Assembly (NCBI RefSeq): GCF_000024005.1
Contig: NC_013132.1
Coordinates: 868,001 to 932,000 of the forward strand
Origin: Chitinophaga pinensis DSM 2588
Lineage (GTDB): Bacteria > Bacteroidota > Bacteroidia > Chitinophagales > Chitinophagaceae
DNA length: 64,000 nt
Reading direction: 5' to 3'
The position numbers and the translations under genes were made by a program. The notes under the pieces are model-generated. The model was not told the origin of the DNA. It ran no database searches and saw nothing but the letters and a program-made list of their open reading frames with translations. This document shows, piece after piece, positions 28,879 through 37,952 of the stretch. How positions within the stretch are numbered: the stretch's first letter is position 1; each line of letters opens with the position of its first letter.

Positions 28879-30987
28879 TTAAAAGAATTTGCTACGGTTG
28901 TCTTCGATTTTGCTCAGTTTTTTCAGTACTGTGAATAACTGACCATCCAATGCAGAAAGCATGCTTTGTTCGTAAGCACGGCTAACGCTTGCAGGATCCT
29001 GACCACCTTGACCAGGCTGGTAGCTATCAACTTTCAGTACGTATACACCAGCGTTACCTTCGATTGGAGCGCTAACTTTAGCAGTACCCCATGCTTTGTT
29101 GAAGGCAGCACCTACAACGCGAGGTTCGAAGCCCATGCTGGCAACGAATGGTGTACCGAAGCCAATACCATCCGCTTTCTGTTCTGGCTGGTTGGTTGCT
29201 TTTGATACATCAGCCAGGGAAGCCGGAGATTTAATTTTTTCGATGATCTGAGCAGCTTTCTTCTGCTTTCTAACTTCAGCTTCAACTGAAGGTCTGACAT
29301 CTTCCAGCGGAGCAGTACCTTCAGCACGAACGGTAGTCAGTACAGCTACTACATAAGTATTGTCGAAAGTGAATACGTTACTTACGGCACCTTTATCAGA
29401 ATCATAAGCCCAACGAACGAGTTCACGCGCCTGACCGATACCTGGGATGACGAAATCCATAGGGCGGAGGTTATCAGCGATACGTTTGTTAAGACCTTTC
29501 TCCTGGATAGTTTTCTCAAAAGTTTTAGCATCACGGTTTTTAGAAGCGAATTCATTTGCTTCAGCGTAAGCTTTGCTATCGGTTTCACGGCTAGGAGATA
29601 CTGGTTTAGCGAGATAAGCCAGTTTCACTGCAGAACCGATATTCTTTTGTTCCAGTACCTCGATCAGGTGGTAACCAGCGGCAGTTTTCACAACACCGAT
29701 AGCACCTTTACCTTTTTCCAGTGCGAAATCTTTGAATTCTTTCAGGAAGTCAGTAGATGGAGTTACATCATATTCACCACCGGTAGGTTTGCTTCTAACG
29801 TCGTCAGTATACTGTTCAACCAGGGCTTTGAAGTCAGCGCCACCTTTTACAGCTCTTTCGATACTGTCGATGCGTGCTTTCGCCAGGGAATCAGGTAAGC
29901 CACCGCCTTGCTGATTCTGAGTTGCTACTAATATATGACGTACTTTAACGCTATCCGGTAAAGTTTTGCGATCGATCATTTTAGCATAAACGATCAGGTT
30001 ATTATCATAATAAGGACCGAATACGGCGCCAACTGGTAAAGTTACCAGGGTATCCTTCTGCGGAACCATCAGTGCACTTTTAGAGATATAACTATCATAA
30101 TAAGGCAAGTCAGAGTTACGGTTGATGAAGGCAGCGATATCATTGTTGCTGATGGTGTCCAGTTCCTGTTTTGCATCCATCAGGACTTTCAGGGTGGCAG
30201 CGGTATCAGCGGCAGAAGGGATCACATTGAAAGCGAGGTAATCAACTTTACGGGATTCTTCTACTTTGAACAGTTCTTTGTGACTGTTGATGAAGCTATT
30301 CAGTTCGCTGTCAGATACTTTAACAGTAGAGTCAGCGATAGAGGCGTATGGAACAGATACATAAGATATAGATGCTGTCTGTGCGTTATCCTGGATCTGT
30401 TTTTCAGCTAACCATTTAGGATAATATACGGCCTGTTTGATCAGGGAAAGGTATTTCTCAGAAACTCTTGACTGAGCGATGTATTCTTCCAGCTGGAGGA
30501 GTCCTGCACGCATCTGACCGGTTTTATCCTGGCTGATGCTGGCTAGCACCTGTTGCATACGGGCGCGGTCAAACTTTCCGGTTTTCTCATCAGTAAACTG
30601 CTGAGTAATAATAGGACTAGGATTTTTACCGGTGAACTGGTCTTTAATTTCCTCTTCGGTAACAGCCAGACCCAGTTTTTCGTACTGAGCACTCAGTATG
30701 TTATCGCTGAGAAATTTAGTCCACGCTGATTCACGTGCCTGCTGAGTGATCTGTTCGTTCACTGCGCCGTTAGACATGCGCATTCTGTCCTCAGCATTTT
30801 TAATCATTTGCTGATACTCGGTGAATTCGAGTTCCGTGCCATTTACTTTACCAACAGTTGTGGAACGGCGAATAAGAGAGTTTTTGCCGAAAAAGGCGTC
30901 CTGCAACAGGAAACTAACAATAGCCAGGCAGATCACTACTACGATCACCACGGCATATTTATCCCTGATCTTCTGAATAACTGACAT
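28879..30987 (-). CDS. ppiD: PpiD-like periplasmic peptidyl-prolyl isomerase
   Basis: A 702-residue protein with a short cytoplasmic start, one membrane anchor (AVVIVVVICLAIVSFLLQ), a SurA_N-like chaperone region, and a parvulin-type rotamase domain (KVRHILVATQ through SKPTGGEYDV to AAGYHLIEVLEQ, about residues 345-470). A second degenerate parvulin-like part follows. PpiD assists folding of newly exported proteins at the inner-membrane periplasmic face. It has its own promoter and terminator and is read away from the nadA-side DnaA-box cluster. Confidence 0.9.
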   Translation of the reverse strand: MSVIQKIRDKYAVVIVVVICLAIVSFLLQDAFFGKNSLIRRSTTVGKVNGTELEFTEYQQMIKNAEDRMRMSNGAVNEQITQQARESAWTKFLSDNILSAQYEKLGLAVTEEEIKDQFTGKNPSPIITQQFTDEKTGKFDRARMQQVLASISQDKTGQMRAGLLQLEEYIAQSRVSEKYLSLIKQAVYYPKWLAEKQIQDNAQTASISYVSVPYASIADSTVKVSDSELNSFINSHKELFKVEESRKVDYLAFNVIPSAADTAATLKVLMDAKQELDTISNNDIAAFINRNSDLPYYDSYISKSALMVPQKDTLVTLPVGAVFGPYYDNNLIVYAKMIDRKTLPDSVKVRHILVATQNQQGGGLPDSLAKARIDSIERAVKGGADFKALVEQYTDDVRSKPTGGEYDVTPSTDFLKEFKDFALEKGKGAIGVVKTAAGYHLIEVLEQKNIGSAVKLAYLAKPVSPSRETDSKAYAEANEFASKNRDAKTFEKTIQEKGLNKRIADNLRPMDFVIPGIGQARELVRWAYDSDKGAVSNVFTFDNTYVVAVLTTVRAEGTAPLEDVRPSVEAEVRKQKKAAQIIEKIKSPASLADVSKATNQPEQKADGIGFGTPFVASMGFEPRVVGAAFNKAWGTAKVSAPIEGNAGVYVLKVDSYQPGQGGQDPASVSRAYEQSMLSALDGQLFTVLKKLSKIEDNRSKFF

Positions 30988-31018
30988 ATATTATATAGTC
31001 TAAATTTTTTAAGGAAAG

Positions 31019-31050
31019 CAAAAATATAATAAAATAACTGTAACTACAAA
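31019..31050 (-). promoter_or_regulatory. ppiD promoter (Bacteroidota type)
   Basis: On the minus strand a -33 TTTG (31047-31050) and a -7 TATTTTTG (31019-31026, fitting TAnnTTTG) are 20 bp apart, about 30 bp before the ppiD start. Confidence 0.7.
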
Positions 31051-31133
31051 AAGGTTTTTATTGACCAAAACCCAATACAGTAAAGGGTTTGCGCCATTTT
31101 GCAGTGAAATCTGTTTTAAAGGTCATTCACAGG

Positions 31134-31635
31134 TTATCCACATTTGTCATGATTTTTGTACCAGGTTGTTTGTTGGACCCAGGGATTTTTTAATACGGCT
31201 ACAGACCATTATTTCAGGAAAACGGCTGCTCAGAAAACATGTGTTTGGTTATTCACAATTCACAGGCAGGCAAAATCTTCATTCACATAAAATTGTGTAA
31301 AAAGATTCATGTAAAGCTAAAAAAGCAAATTCAACCTGTGATAACTTTTTAGTTGTAGTTTATCCACATTGGCTGTTAAAAAACCGGTGAAAGTTGTCCA
31401 ATATCTTCTTAAAAACCCCACTTCGGGTACCTGAAAACTAATTTTGTTATTTCGGAAGAAAATGGTCCGGTTCGCAAAAGTGGATTTTTGGGGATTGTTT
31501 TACCCCGCTATTAACATTTTCTTAATACAGGTACCGCTAAGAAATTATTCACGGAAAACGATATCCACGGGTGTGGATTAAAATAGGGTTTTTCAGGACT
31601 ATGGCCAATCTCGACTGTTAATTTGCTGTGGATAG
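31134..31635. other. DnaA-box-like cluster upstream of nadA (possible left part of oriC)
   Basis: TTATCCACA occurs at 31134-31142 and 31360-31368, TTATTCACA at 31249-31257, TTATTCACG at 31545-31553, and reverse-strand TGTGGATTA and TGTGGATAG at 31572-31580 and 31627-31635. Six matches or near matches to TTATnCACA in 500 gene-free bases is far above what is seen elsewhere in the window by eye. The whole gap 30988-31754 has no supportable gene. Confidence 0.5.
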
Positions 31636-31657
31636 CCGTGGCAAAAAGAATAACAAC

Positions 31658-31665
31658 TACATTTG
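31658..31665 (+). promoter_or_regulatory. nadA promoter, -7 box
   Basis: TACATTTG fits TAnnTTTG exactly, 97 bp before the nadA start. The -33 element is not obvious, and a DnaA-box-like 9-mer (31627-31635) covers its expected place. Confidence 0.5.
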
Positions 31666-31754
31666 TACACGACGGTCAAAATTTGTTTTCACATATTCAC
31701 AGCCCTAATAGTAGTGGGTTTTTCTTTTTTTAAAAAATAACTAGATATATAATT

Positions 31755-32762
31755 ATGATGAGGGAGCTGGAAATTGCTAAAAGCGAACTTCAAAAAAAAG
31801 GGTACCTCGACTTACCGGTCGATGTACGTCTTGATCTTTTTGCGGAAATCGAAAGATTGAAGAAAGAAAAAAACGCGATCGTCCTGGCGCACTATTACCA
31901 GGAACCAGATATTCAGGATGTGGCCGACTACATCGGGGACAGTTTGGGCTTAAGTCAACAGGCTGCAAAAACAGATGCCGACATTATCGTTTTTGCCGGT
32001 GTCCACTTTATGGCCGAAACCGCAAAAATTCTGAGTCCGCAGAAAAAGGTATTACTGCCGGACCTCAAAGCAGGTTGTTCACTGGCCGACAGTGCTCCTC
32101 CTGAACTTTTCAGAAAATTCAAGGAAAAGCACCCTGACCACCTCGTAATTTCCTACATCAACTGTTCGGCGGGTATCAAGGCACTCAGCGATATCATCTG
32201 TACGTCATCTAATGCCGAAAAGATCATCGAGAGCGTTCCCAAGGGCCAACCGATCATTTTTGCCCCCGACAGGAATTTAGGGGCTTATTTGTCCAAAAAA
32301 ACGGGAAGGGACATGTTGTTGTGGAATGGTGCCTGCATGGTGCATGAGATTTTCTCCCTGGAAAAAATAACCAAATTGAAGATCCGTCACCCGAAAGCTA
32401 AGGTGATAGCGCATCCGGAGTGTGAAGCAGCTGTTCTTGAAATTGCGGATTACATCGGATCGACTACGGGCTTACTAAACTTTTCCAAAAAAGACGATGC
32501 GAAGGAATATATCGTGGTTACCGAAACAGGTATTCTTCACCAGATGCAAAAAGAAAATCCTTCGAAGACTTTCATTCCTGCTCCGCCAAATAATGCGTGT
32601 GCGTGTAATGATTGTCCACACATGAAGTTAAATACATTGGAAAAGTTGTATCTGTGTATGGAATACGAAGAACCTGAGATCACAATGAACGAACAATTGC
32701 GTATCGCAGCGAAAAAACCGATTGAGAGGATGTTAGAGATCTCTGCGCACTACGGATTGTAG
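31755..32762 (+). CDS. nadA: Quinolinate synthase A
   Basis: A 335-residue 4Fe-4S enzyme that condenses iminoaspartate with dihydroxyacetone phosphate to quinolinate, the first pyridine-ring step of NAD synthesis. Landmarks are [20 protein letters not shown] near the N-terminus, the cluster Cys in [20 protein letters not shown] with the second Cys, and [15 protein letters not shown] at the C-terminus with the third. No nadB or nadC is next to it. It stands alone between two clusters of DnaA-box-like sequences. Confidence 0.95.
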   Translation: MMRELEIAKSELQKKGYLDLPVDVRLDLFAEIERLKKEKNAIVLAHYYQEPDIQDVADYIGDSLGLSQQAAKTDADIIVFAGVHFMAETAKILSPQKKVLLPDLKAGCSLADSAPPELFRKFKEKHPDHLVISYINCSAGIKALSDIICTSSNAEKIIESVPKGQPIIFAPDRNLGAYLSKKTGRDMLLWNGACMVHEIFSLEKITKLKIRHPKAKVIAHPECEAAVLEIADYIGSTTGLLNFSKKDDAKEYIVVTETGILHQMQKENPSKTFIPAPPNNACACNDCPHMKLNTLEKLYLCMEYEEPEITMNEQLRIAAKKPIERMLEISAHYGL

Positions 32763-32820
32763 TTAAATATCTGAAAGACAACAGTTTATAACTTAAATTT
32801 GGTCTAATTTATCATATTAT

Positions 32821-32852
32821 GGCCTGGTTAGCATGCTAATCAGGCCTTTTTT
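32821..32852 (+). terminator. Terminator of nadA
   Basis: GGCCTGGTTAGCA and TGCTAATCAGGCC form a 13-bp stem with one G-T pair, followed by six T. Confidence 0.85.
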
Positions 32853-32971
32853 ATGCCCACAAAGGGCTTATGGACAGCTTGCTCCAGGTCGTTTCAGCCC
32901 CTTATACGAGCTATTATGTGCTATAGCATTCGTTTTTCCTACCGTTTATAGGTTGAATATTCGTGAAAATG

Positions 32972-34275
32972 CTGTACCCCCCTACAGTATTTTACATATT
33001 AAACGATTCTCAGAGCCTTCATTTGGGAAGGGCTTATGCCTGCAATAGATCTATCTATCAGGGGAAGAGGCCAGTTTGAGCGGTTCTTAGCGCTTTTTGC
33101 GAAGGCTTTGTGGCTTCGATGAAGTTGGGAGTGCTGTAGGGGACTACGGAATTTTCAACTTGAGGGAAATTATGAGGCTTTCGTTTTTGAAGGGCTTATA
33201 GCTTCAACGAAATTCACATTATGTGAATTGCTATAAAACAATAAATTCTAAGGGCTTTATTTTGAAGGCGTTGAGCTTCTCATGGATGTGGATATCCTGT
33301 GGGTACCTACAGGAATTGCTGTCTTATTAAAATTATAAAGCCTTCATTTTTGAAGGCCCTGTAATTGCGATGAAATGTTTAAAACGGGTGCCTATAAGAT
33401 CGATTTAATTCAGGGGCCTTTATTTTGAACGCCTCCTGGTTGCGATGAAGCTAAATTCCCGTGGGGTACCACGCAATTTTGCAGTTGACGAAAAATATGG
33501 GCCGTTTATTTTTGAACGGCTTATAGTTAGAGTGAAAATTTGAAACCGGGGAGTTATTAGGATCGTTTAATTCTCGGCGCTTTCATGAAGCGCTTATAGC
33601 TTGAATGTATTTAGAAACCTGTGGGGATCCACAGGTTTTTATTTTTTGTGCGAAATGAGCGGCTTTCAGAAATGAAGCGCTTATGAGCGAGACGAAATTT
33701 TGAAGTCGGGGGATTATTAAGATCGTTTAATTGTCAGCGCTTTCATGAACGCCTTGTGAATCAAATGTACTCTAAATACTGTGGGTATCTACGGGAATAG
33801 CTTTTTGAAATGAGCTATAACCGCTTTGAAAATGAGCGGCTTATAAGTTAAATGGATTTTGAACAATCGGGAAGTAGTAATGTGGATTAACTCTCAGCGC
33901 TTTCATGAAGGCGTTCTCTTTGCGATGATAAAAAATTGTCGTAGGTGACTACGAGTTATTCAATTTGAGAGAGCATATGCACTGTTTAATTTTGAGTGGC
34001 TTCTAGTTACGATGGAAATTGTGTGTGTGGACTATTCCTCAAATGCTTGATTCTCACAAGCTTCACGAACAGGCTGTAGTTTTAATGAAAATTTTTTGCT
34101 GTGGGTATCTACATGTGGTTGGTTTTCATGAGAAATATGCCGGCTTCAATTTTTTGATCGCTATAGATTGTGGAAAAGTCGTATCTGAAGCGGAAGAAAT
34201 AAATTTTTAGAGGTTGGAGAACTTAGTTACTTGCTGAGATTGCGTTAAAATGTGTAAAACTCATAGGTCTACACA
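32972..34275. repeat. Tandem array of degenerate 160-bp structured repeats, at least 8 copies
   Basis: A palindromic box recurs at 32972, 33134, 33296, 33460, 33618, 33778, 33939 and 34099, with centres 160-163 bp apart; a decayed ninth lies near 34260. Typical forms are CCTGTGGGTACCTACAGG and AACCTGTGG-GGAT-CCACAGGTT. Each unit also has two other hairpins about 80 bp apart, for example GCGCTT-TCAT-GAAGCGC at 33576 and GCCGTT-TATTTTT-GAACGGC at 33501, each usually followed by a CTTATAGnTTnnATGAA-like tail, and a box like GGATTATTAAGATCGTTTAATT before the next unit. Arms differ between copies but stay complementary. No long open frame crosses the array. I do not recognise the repeat. Confidence 0.8.
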
Positions 34276-34948
34276 GGTTTTGTAGATTTTTTCGAGATAT
34301 AAGACCTTGGATTTTCAAAAAATGTGGATTTCTTCCAAAATTTTTTTGTTTTTATAAGTAGCGTGCCAATTTTAAGTGGGATAACTACAACGTAAAATTT
34401 TAAAATGAAAAATAAAAACCGGCGTAATTCACATTTTATGTTGTTTTTAAAAGAAAATAGCGCTTTAGTCAGTCAGTATGTGGATAAGCGCCTGGACTTT
34501 TTTAATTTCTATGAAATTTTCCAATTTTTTTTGTTTTTGACGTTTAGAATCCATCTTATTCACCGAAATCGGACTAAATAATGTGAATAAAGGATCTGAT
34601 AAGCCTTAAAAAGTTTCAAAATCATTTTTTTTTCAGACAAATGTGGAAAAGTGGCCCAAAATTTTTTGATTTTATTTTTCTTAGGAAATTTTCCTTACGA
34701 GATATCCTTCAATCCCACTTTATCCACAAAAATTAGTATTCAACTCATAAAAATTACTAATAAACGCTTGAATTTTTCTGGATTTGCATTTCGAATCGGA
34801 AAATGTGGAAAAGGAGAGCTTTTTTCTTTAATTTTTTTTCTGATGAAATCCCATTCCTAGCTACCGTTTTTCCACATAATTTCTTTTGTTTTTAGTTTAC
34901 TAGTCTGCTGAAAACTATTTTTCAATTTTTCCAGCGCAGTAATCCACA
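34169..34948. other. Probable replication origin core (oriC): DnaA-box cluster in AT-rich DNA
   Basis: TTATCCACA lies at 34720-34728 and, reversed, at 34479-34487. TTTTCCACA lies at 34868-34876 and, reversed, at 34169-34177, 34642-34650 and 34804-34812. TTATTCACA is reversed at 34582-34590, and near matches are at 34323-34331 (TGTGGATTT), 34557-34565 and 34940-34948 (TAATCCACA). That is ten boxes in 780 bp of very AT-rich DNA with long A and T runs that could unwind. The segment is gene-free, next to the 160-bp array and 1.3 kb from the first parS site. An origin call from boxes alone is not proof. Confidence 0.6.
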
Positions 34949-35345
34949 TTTTTTCTAAAATTTTCTTTTTTCCTGTGCCTAATCAATCTTCTTCACAGAC
35001 TTAATTCATCATTATCGAAACTATGCAAATATTGCAGTGAATAAGGTCGTTTAAACGCCTTTTAACTTAATTGTAGCCTATGTATGAAGAGATAACCGGC
35101 TTTATAAAAGGAGGGCTAATTAGGGGAGATACAGGGTAAAAGTTGGGTAGCGCTACTACTTGATCATACATGCAAGATTTACCAAAAGTTGAGTCAGTTA
35201 TGAGTTTGAATGGCTTTATCCTACATTCATCCTACATTCAAAAACGAATCACCAACGAAGGAGAAGTATAGTATAACTATGAATAGATAAAGTAGGAAAT
35301 AGGTAGAGGCGGGTTATAACTAAAGTAATATAGGCACAAGAAATA
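34949..35345. other. Gene-free stretch between the box cluster and feoA
   Basis: About 400 bp with no supportable gene. Minor features are a GTTTAAAC palindrome near 35050, GTAGCGCTAC near 35147, and a duplicated CATCCTACATT around 35224-35244. Confidence 0.4.
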
Positions 35346-35410
35346 AAAAAATCCGAATGATGCATTTAGTTATCAGCTCAGTTGAGTTGCAAATGTATCA
35401 TTCGGATTTT
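35346..35410 (-). terminator. Long hairpin after feoA
   Basis: Outer arms AATCCGAATGAT and ATCATTCGGATT are perfect and continue into CATTT/AAATG; an inner CTCA/TGAG pair sits at the tip. On the minus strand it follows the feoA stop at once and ends in T-rich sequence, so termination is likely. Confidence 0.65.
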
Positions 35411-35413
35411 CTA

Positions 35414-35653
35414 TTAAACCAATTCTTCGACCCATATATAGTCTGCTTCTGTTTTACGGAGGGAAAGATTATAACCGGCTACCATAATTGAAATCGGATC
35501 TCCGAGTGGGGCGATCTTTTCTACTTTCACTGTTTCACCGGGTACACAACCCATTTCCATTAACTTAAGGTGCAAATCATCTTTTTCAAAAGATGTGATA
35601 ACGGCACTTTTTCCAATAGCGAGGGAAGACAATTTAATCACTCCTTTTTTCAT
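35414..35653 (-). CDS. feoA: FeoA domain protein
   Basis: A 79-residue SH3-like FeoA protein with the motifs SLAIGKSAVITSF, LKLMEMGCVPGETVKV and LGDPISIMVAGYNLSLRKTEA. FeoA supports FeoB-mediated Fe2+ uptake in many bacteria. The frame stays open to 35737, but the family domain begins at MKKGVIKLSSLAIG, so I start it at 35653; this also removes overlap with the region upstream of ybeY. No feoB is adjacent within the window. Confidence 0.8.
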   Translation of the reverse strand: MKKGVIKLSSLAIGKSAVITSFEKDDLHLKLMEMGCVPGETVKVEKIAPLGDPISIMVAGYNLSLRKTEADYIWVEELV

Positions 35654-35839
35654 CCGTTGTAATTTAATCTTTAATGCCTGAAGTGTTTCGATCTTAGCAG
35701 GTGACAAAATTGTATCTCTTACTAAGTGATGCAACAAAGGTACTGGCTGACATTCAATCGAACAAAGACAGGGGAGGTGGAATCCGAAATTTCACCATAT
35801 TTTTACATTCTCAATCAATTACAAAAACAAGTTCGAGGT

Positions 35840-36262
35840 ATGGCAATCAATTTTACTGCACATGAGGTGAAAGTAAATCTAAAGAATAAGACGAAACTGA
35901 AAGCGTTCATAAAAGACTTATTTGTGCAGGAGGGGCAGAGAATGAAAAGTATGCAGTATGTTTTTTGTAGTGATGAATACCTTTTAGAAATCAACCAACA
36001 GTTTCTGCAGCATGATACGCTCACTGATATTGTAACCTTTGAAATGGGAGAGGACCCTGATGTGACTGAGGGAGAAATTTACATCAGCGTTGATCGCGTT
36101 CGGGAGAATGCGGAGAAATTCAAAGTGACGGAAGAGCAAGAATTGCATCGGGTGATTTTTCATGGAGCTCTTCATCTTTGTGGTTACAAAGACAAAACAA
36201 AAGATCAATCTGCTAAGATGAGGCAGATGGAAAACCAGTGTCTTGAACAATACTTCGGCTAA
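35840..36262 (+). CDS. ybeY: Endoribonuclease YbeY (16S rRNA maturation)
   Basis: A 140-residue YbeY/UPF0054 protein, a zinc-dependent RNase in rRNA processing and ribosome quality control. The motifs are YVFCSDEYLLEINQQFLQHD, DIVTFEMG and HGALHLCGYKDKT. The usual third metal ligand (HGxLHLxGxDH) is replaced: the position after GY reads KD. I recall this form as common in Bacteroidota. The longer frame from 35726 adds 38 residues outside the domain, so I start at MAINFTAHEVKV. It lies immediately before the first parS site. Confidence 0.9.
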   Translation: MAINFTAHEVKVNLKNKTKLKAFIKDLFVQEGQRMKSMQYVFCSDEYLLEINQQFLQHDTLTDIVTFEMGEDPDVTEGEIYISVDRVRENAEKFKVTEEQELHRVIFHGALHLCGYKDKTKDQSAKMRQMENQCLEQYFG

Positions 36263-36274
36263 GAAATATTAAAA

Positions 36275-36290
36275 TGTTCCACGTGGAACA
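36275..36290. promoter_or_regulatory. parS: parS site 1 (ParB binding)
   Basis: TGTTCCACGTGGAACA, a perfect 16-bp palindrome matching the chromosomal parS consensus TGTTnCACGTGnAACA. The palindrome extends to 22 bp with AAA/TTT. It is 12 bp after the ybeY stop. Confidence 0.9.
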
Positions 36291-36296
36291 TTTCAT

Positions 36297-36323
36297 AAAA
36301 CCGGGTCATTCAGATCCGGTTTT
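36297..36323 (+). terminator. Terminator of ybeY
   Basis: AAAACCGG and CCGGTTTT pair around an 11-base loop, followed by a T-rich stretch. It lies just after parS site 1. Confidence 0.7.
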
Positions 36324-36557
36324 GTGTTTTTAGTAGTAGAGCTTTCTTTCTGTTTCGGCTGATTTTGGGTGAGGTGGTATTAATGAATTGACCTCGGGCT
36401 TCTTTATCATACTTTGCCTTCATATCTCTGCTTAGTACTCCATGTTTTTTCTTGTTTATCGGATTATATCTGGTTAACATCAGTTAGCCGATTTTATAGG
36501 AAAATTTGTTCTGTATTATTTATGGAGTTCAGGGTTAATTAATGTTAGGGACATCTT

Positions 36558-37343
36558 GTATGCGGTTTAAGGTGGGACCCGGGCTGATGCCATCTGCAGA
36601 ATTTGCTATTGGGCATCGTCAATCGTGGTAGGGTTGGAAATATGATTTAGCTACTTGTCAATCGTATGAGCACTGCAAATGGCTAAGGCCCGAGTCTCCC
36701 ACCTTAAACCTCCTACTGATATTAGTCCCATAACAGACTTTATAGCTGACCTGGACGATGACGTTTGTCTGCTTATGTTATACCTCCATCTTCTTCAACG
36801 GTTATTTGTATATTTCATCAGGCATTTGGTTATTAGTCTGAAGCAGGTTTGTTATTCTATAGCTAGAGACATCTTGCATGCGGTTTAAGGTAGGACCCGG
36901 GCTGATGCCATCTGCAGAATTTGCTATTGGGCATCGTCAATCGTGGTAGGGTTGGAATTATATTTAACTACTGTCAATCGTATGAGCACTGCAAATGGCT
37001 AAGGCCCGAGTCTCCACCTTAAACCTCCTACTGATATAGTCCCATAACAGACTTTATAGCTGACCTGGACAATGACGTTTGTCTTCTTATGTTATACCTC
37101 CATCTTCTTAAATGGTTATTTGTGTATTTCATCAGGTATTTGGGTTATGAGTCTGAAGCCAGGTTTGTTATCGCTAGGGACATCTCGTATGCGGTTTAAA
37201 CTGGGACCCAGGCTGATGCCATCTGCAGAATTTGCTATTGGGCATCGTCAATCATAGTAGAGTTGGAAATATGATTTAGCTACTGTCAATCGTATGAGCA
37301 CTACAAATGGCTAAGGCCCGAGTCTCTACCTTAAACCGCATAC
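36558..37343 (-). repeat. Structured repeat family, cluster A (3 tandem copies)
   Basis: Copies at 36558-36716, 36876-37031 and 37187-37343, 311-318 bp apart, with conserved spacers. Each core folds as a long hairpin; the third copy keeps perfect 13-bp ends GTATGCGGTTTAA / TTAAACCGCATAC. Read on the minus strand, the 5' arm contains TCGGGCCTTAGCC and the 3' arm GGCATCAGCCcGG, which pair as GGGC/GCCC and GCC/GGC around a CTTA/ATCA internal loop. These same 12-13-base blocks occur in cluster B on the other strand. It could encode a structured RNA of about 155 nt or be a DNA hairpin; I know no matching family. Confidence 0.75.
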
Positions 37344-37950
37344 TGACATAATCCTATAACAGATTTTATAGCTGAAATGGGTAATGTCGTTTGCCTAATG
37401 TTGGTACAGTTCTTTCTGGGGTTCCTGTTGTGAGTTCACTGCATAGTTAGTTAATGAGGAAATATTCATTTTGTAAGAATTAACTGACGTATTCAACCCA
37501 TCTAAATCATTCTATACATGGGGCTGAAGTCTGTACTTTTTAGTATGAAATTTACAACACTCTGTTTTAAATATCCTGCTACTGACTGCCCTCTGGTCAA
37601 CCTTATTGGACGAAGCCTGAACTATCTAATTAGGAAATCCTGGAATCCGTCATCAAAAGATGTTAATAAACGTATTGATCTAAATCTAAATTACAAAACG
37701 ATAAATCGAATTGGCTGTTAGTAGTTAATCGTTCCGATCCTCCCTCATGATGATAGGATAGAGGAGAGACAATATGCTTTCTGAAGAGGTATTAAATATT
37801 CTCTCAGTTAAATTTCACAAAGAGGACAGTCGTGAACTAGATCGTCTTAATTGTAAGTAGTATCTCTTTAACTCCTCTAACATTGCTCAGAGGACAATAC
37901 AAGGAAGAAAATATGCCAAGTCCATCCCGAATTATCATAACAGACAATTC
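37344..37950. other. Central segment between the two inverted repeat clusters
   Basis: About 600 bp. Its centre (37.65 kb) is close to the midpoint of parS sites 1 and 2. No recognisable gene is present. A 28-codon frame with a good GAGGAGA Shine-Dalgarno starts at 37774. Promoters for divergent transcription of clusters A and B would have to lie here. Confidence 0.4.
37774..37860 (+). CDS. Possible 28-residue peptide
   Basis: ATG at 37774 is preceded by GAGGAGA at good spacing, an unusually strong ribosome binding site for this sequence. The product would be a charged helical peptide beginning MLSEEVLNILSVKF and ending in RLNCK. There is no homology to judge by, and it could be chance or the start of a decayed gene. 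Confidence 0.2.
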   Translation: MLSEEVLNILSVKFHKEDSRELDRLNCK

Positions 37951-37952
37951 AA

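Noticed and set aside
31061..31300. 79-codon frame upstream of nadA
   Set aside because: It overlaps the DnaA-box cluster and has no family features or conserved start.
32833..33048. 71-codon frame after nadA
   Set aside because: It starts in the nadA terminator tail and runs into the first units of the 160-bp array.
32972..34275. CRISPR array
   Set aside because: Regular spacing is present, but the period is 160 bp, repeats are degenerate and internal sequence is conserved between units; no cas genes are near.
34019..34860. Frames at 34019-34210 and 34651-34860
   Set aside because: Low-complexity Phe/Lys/Asn-rich products of AT-rich DNA within the origin-like region; no ribosome binding site or domain.
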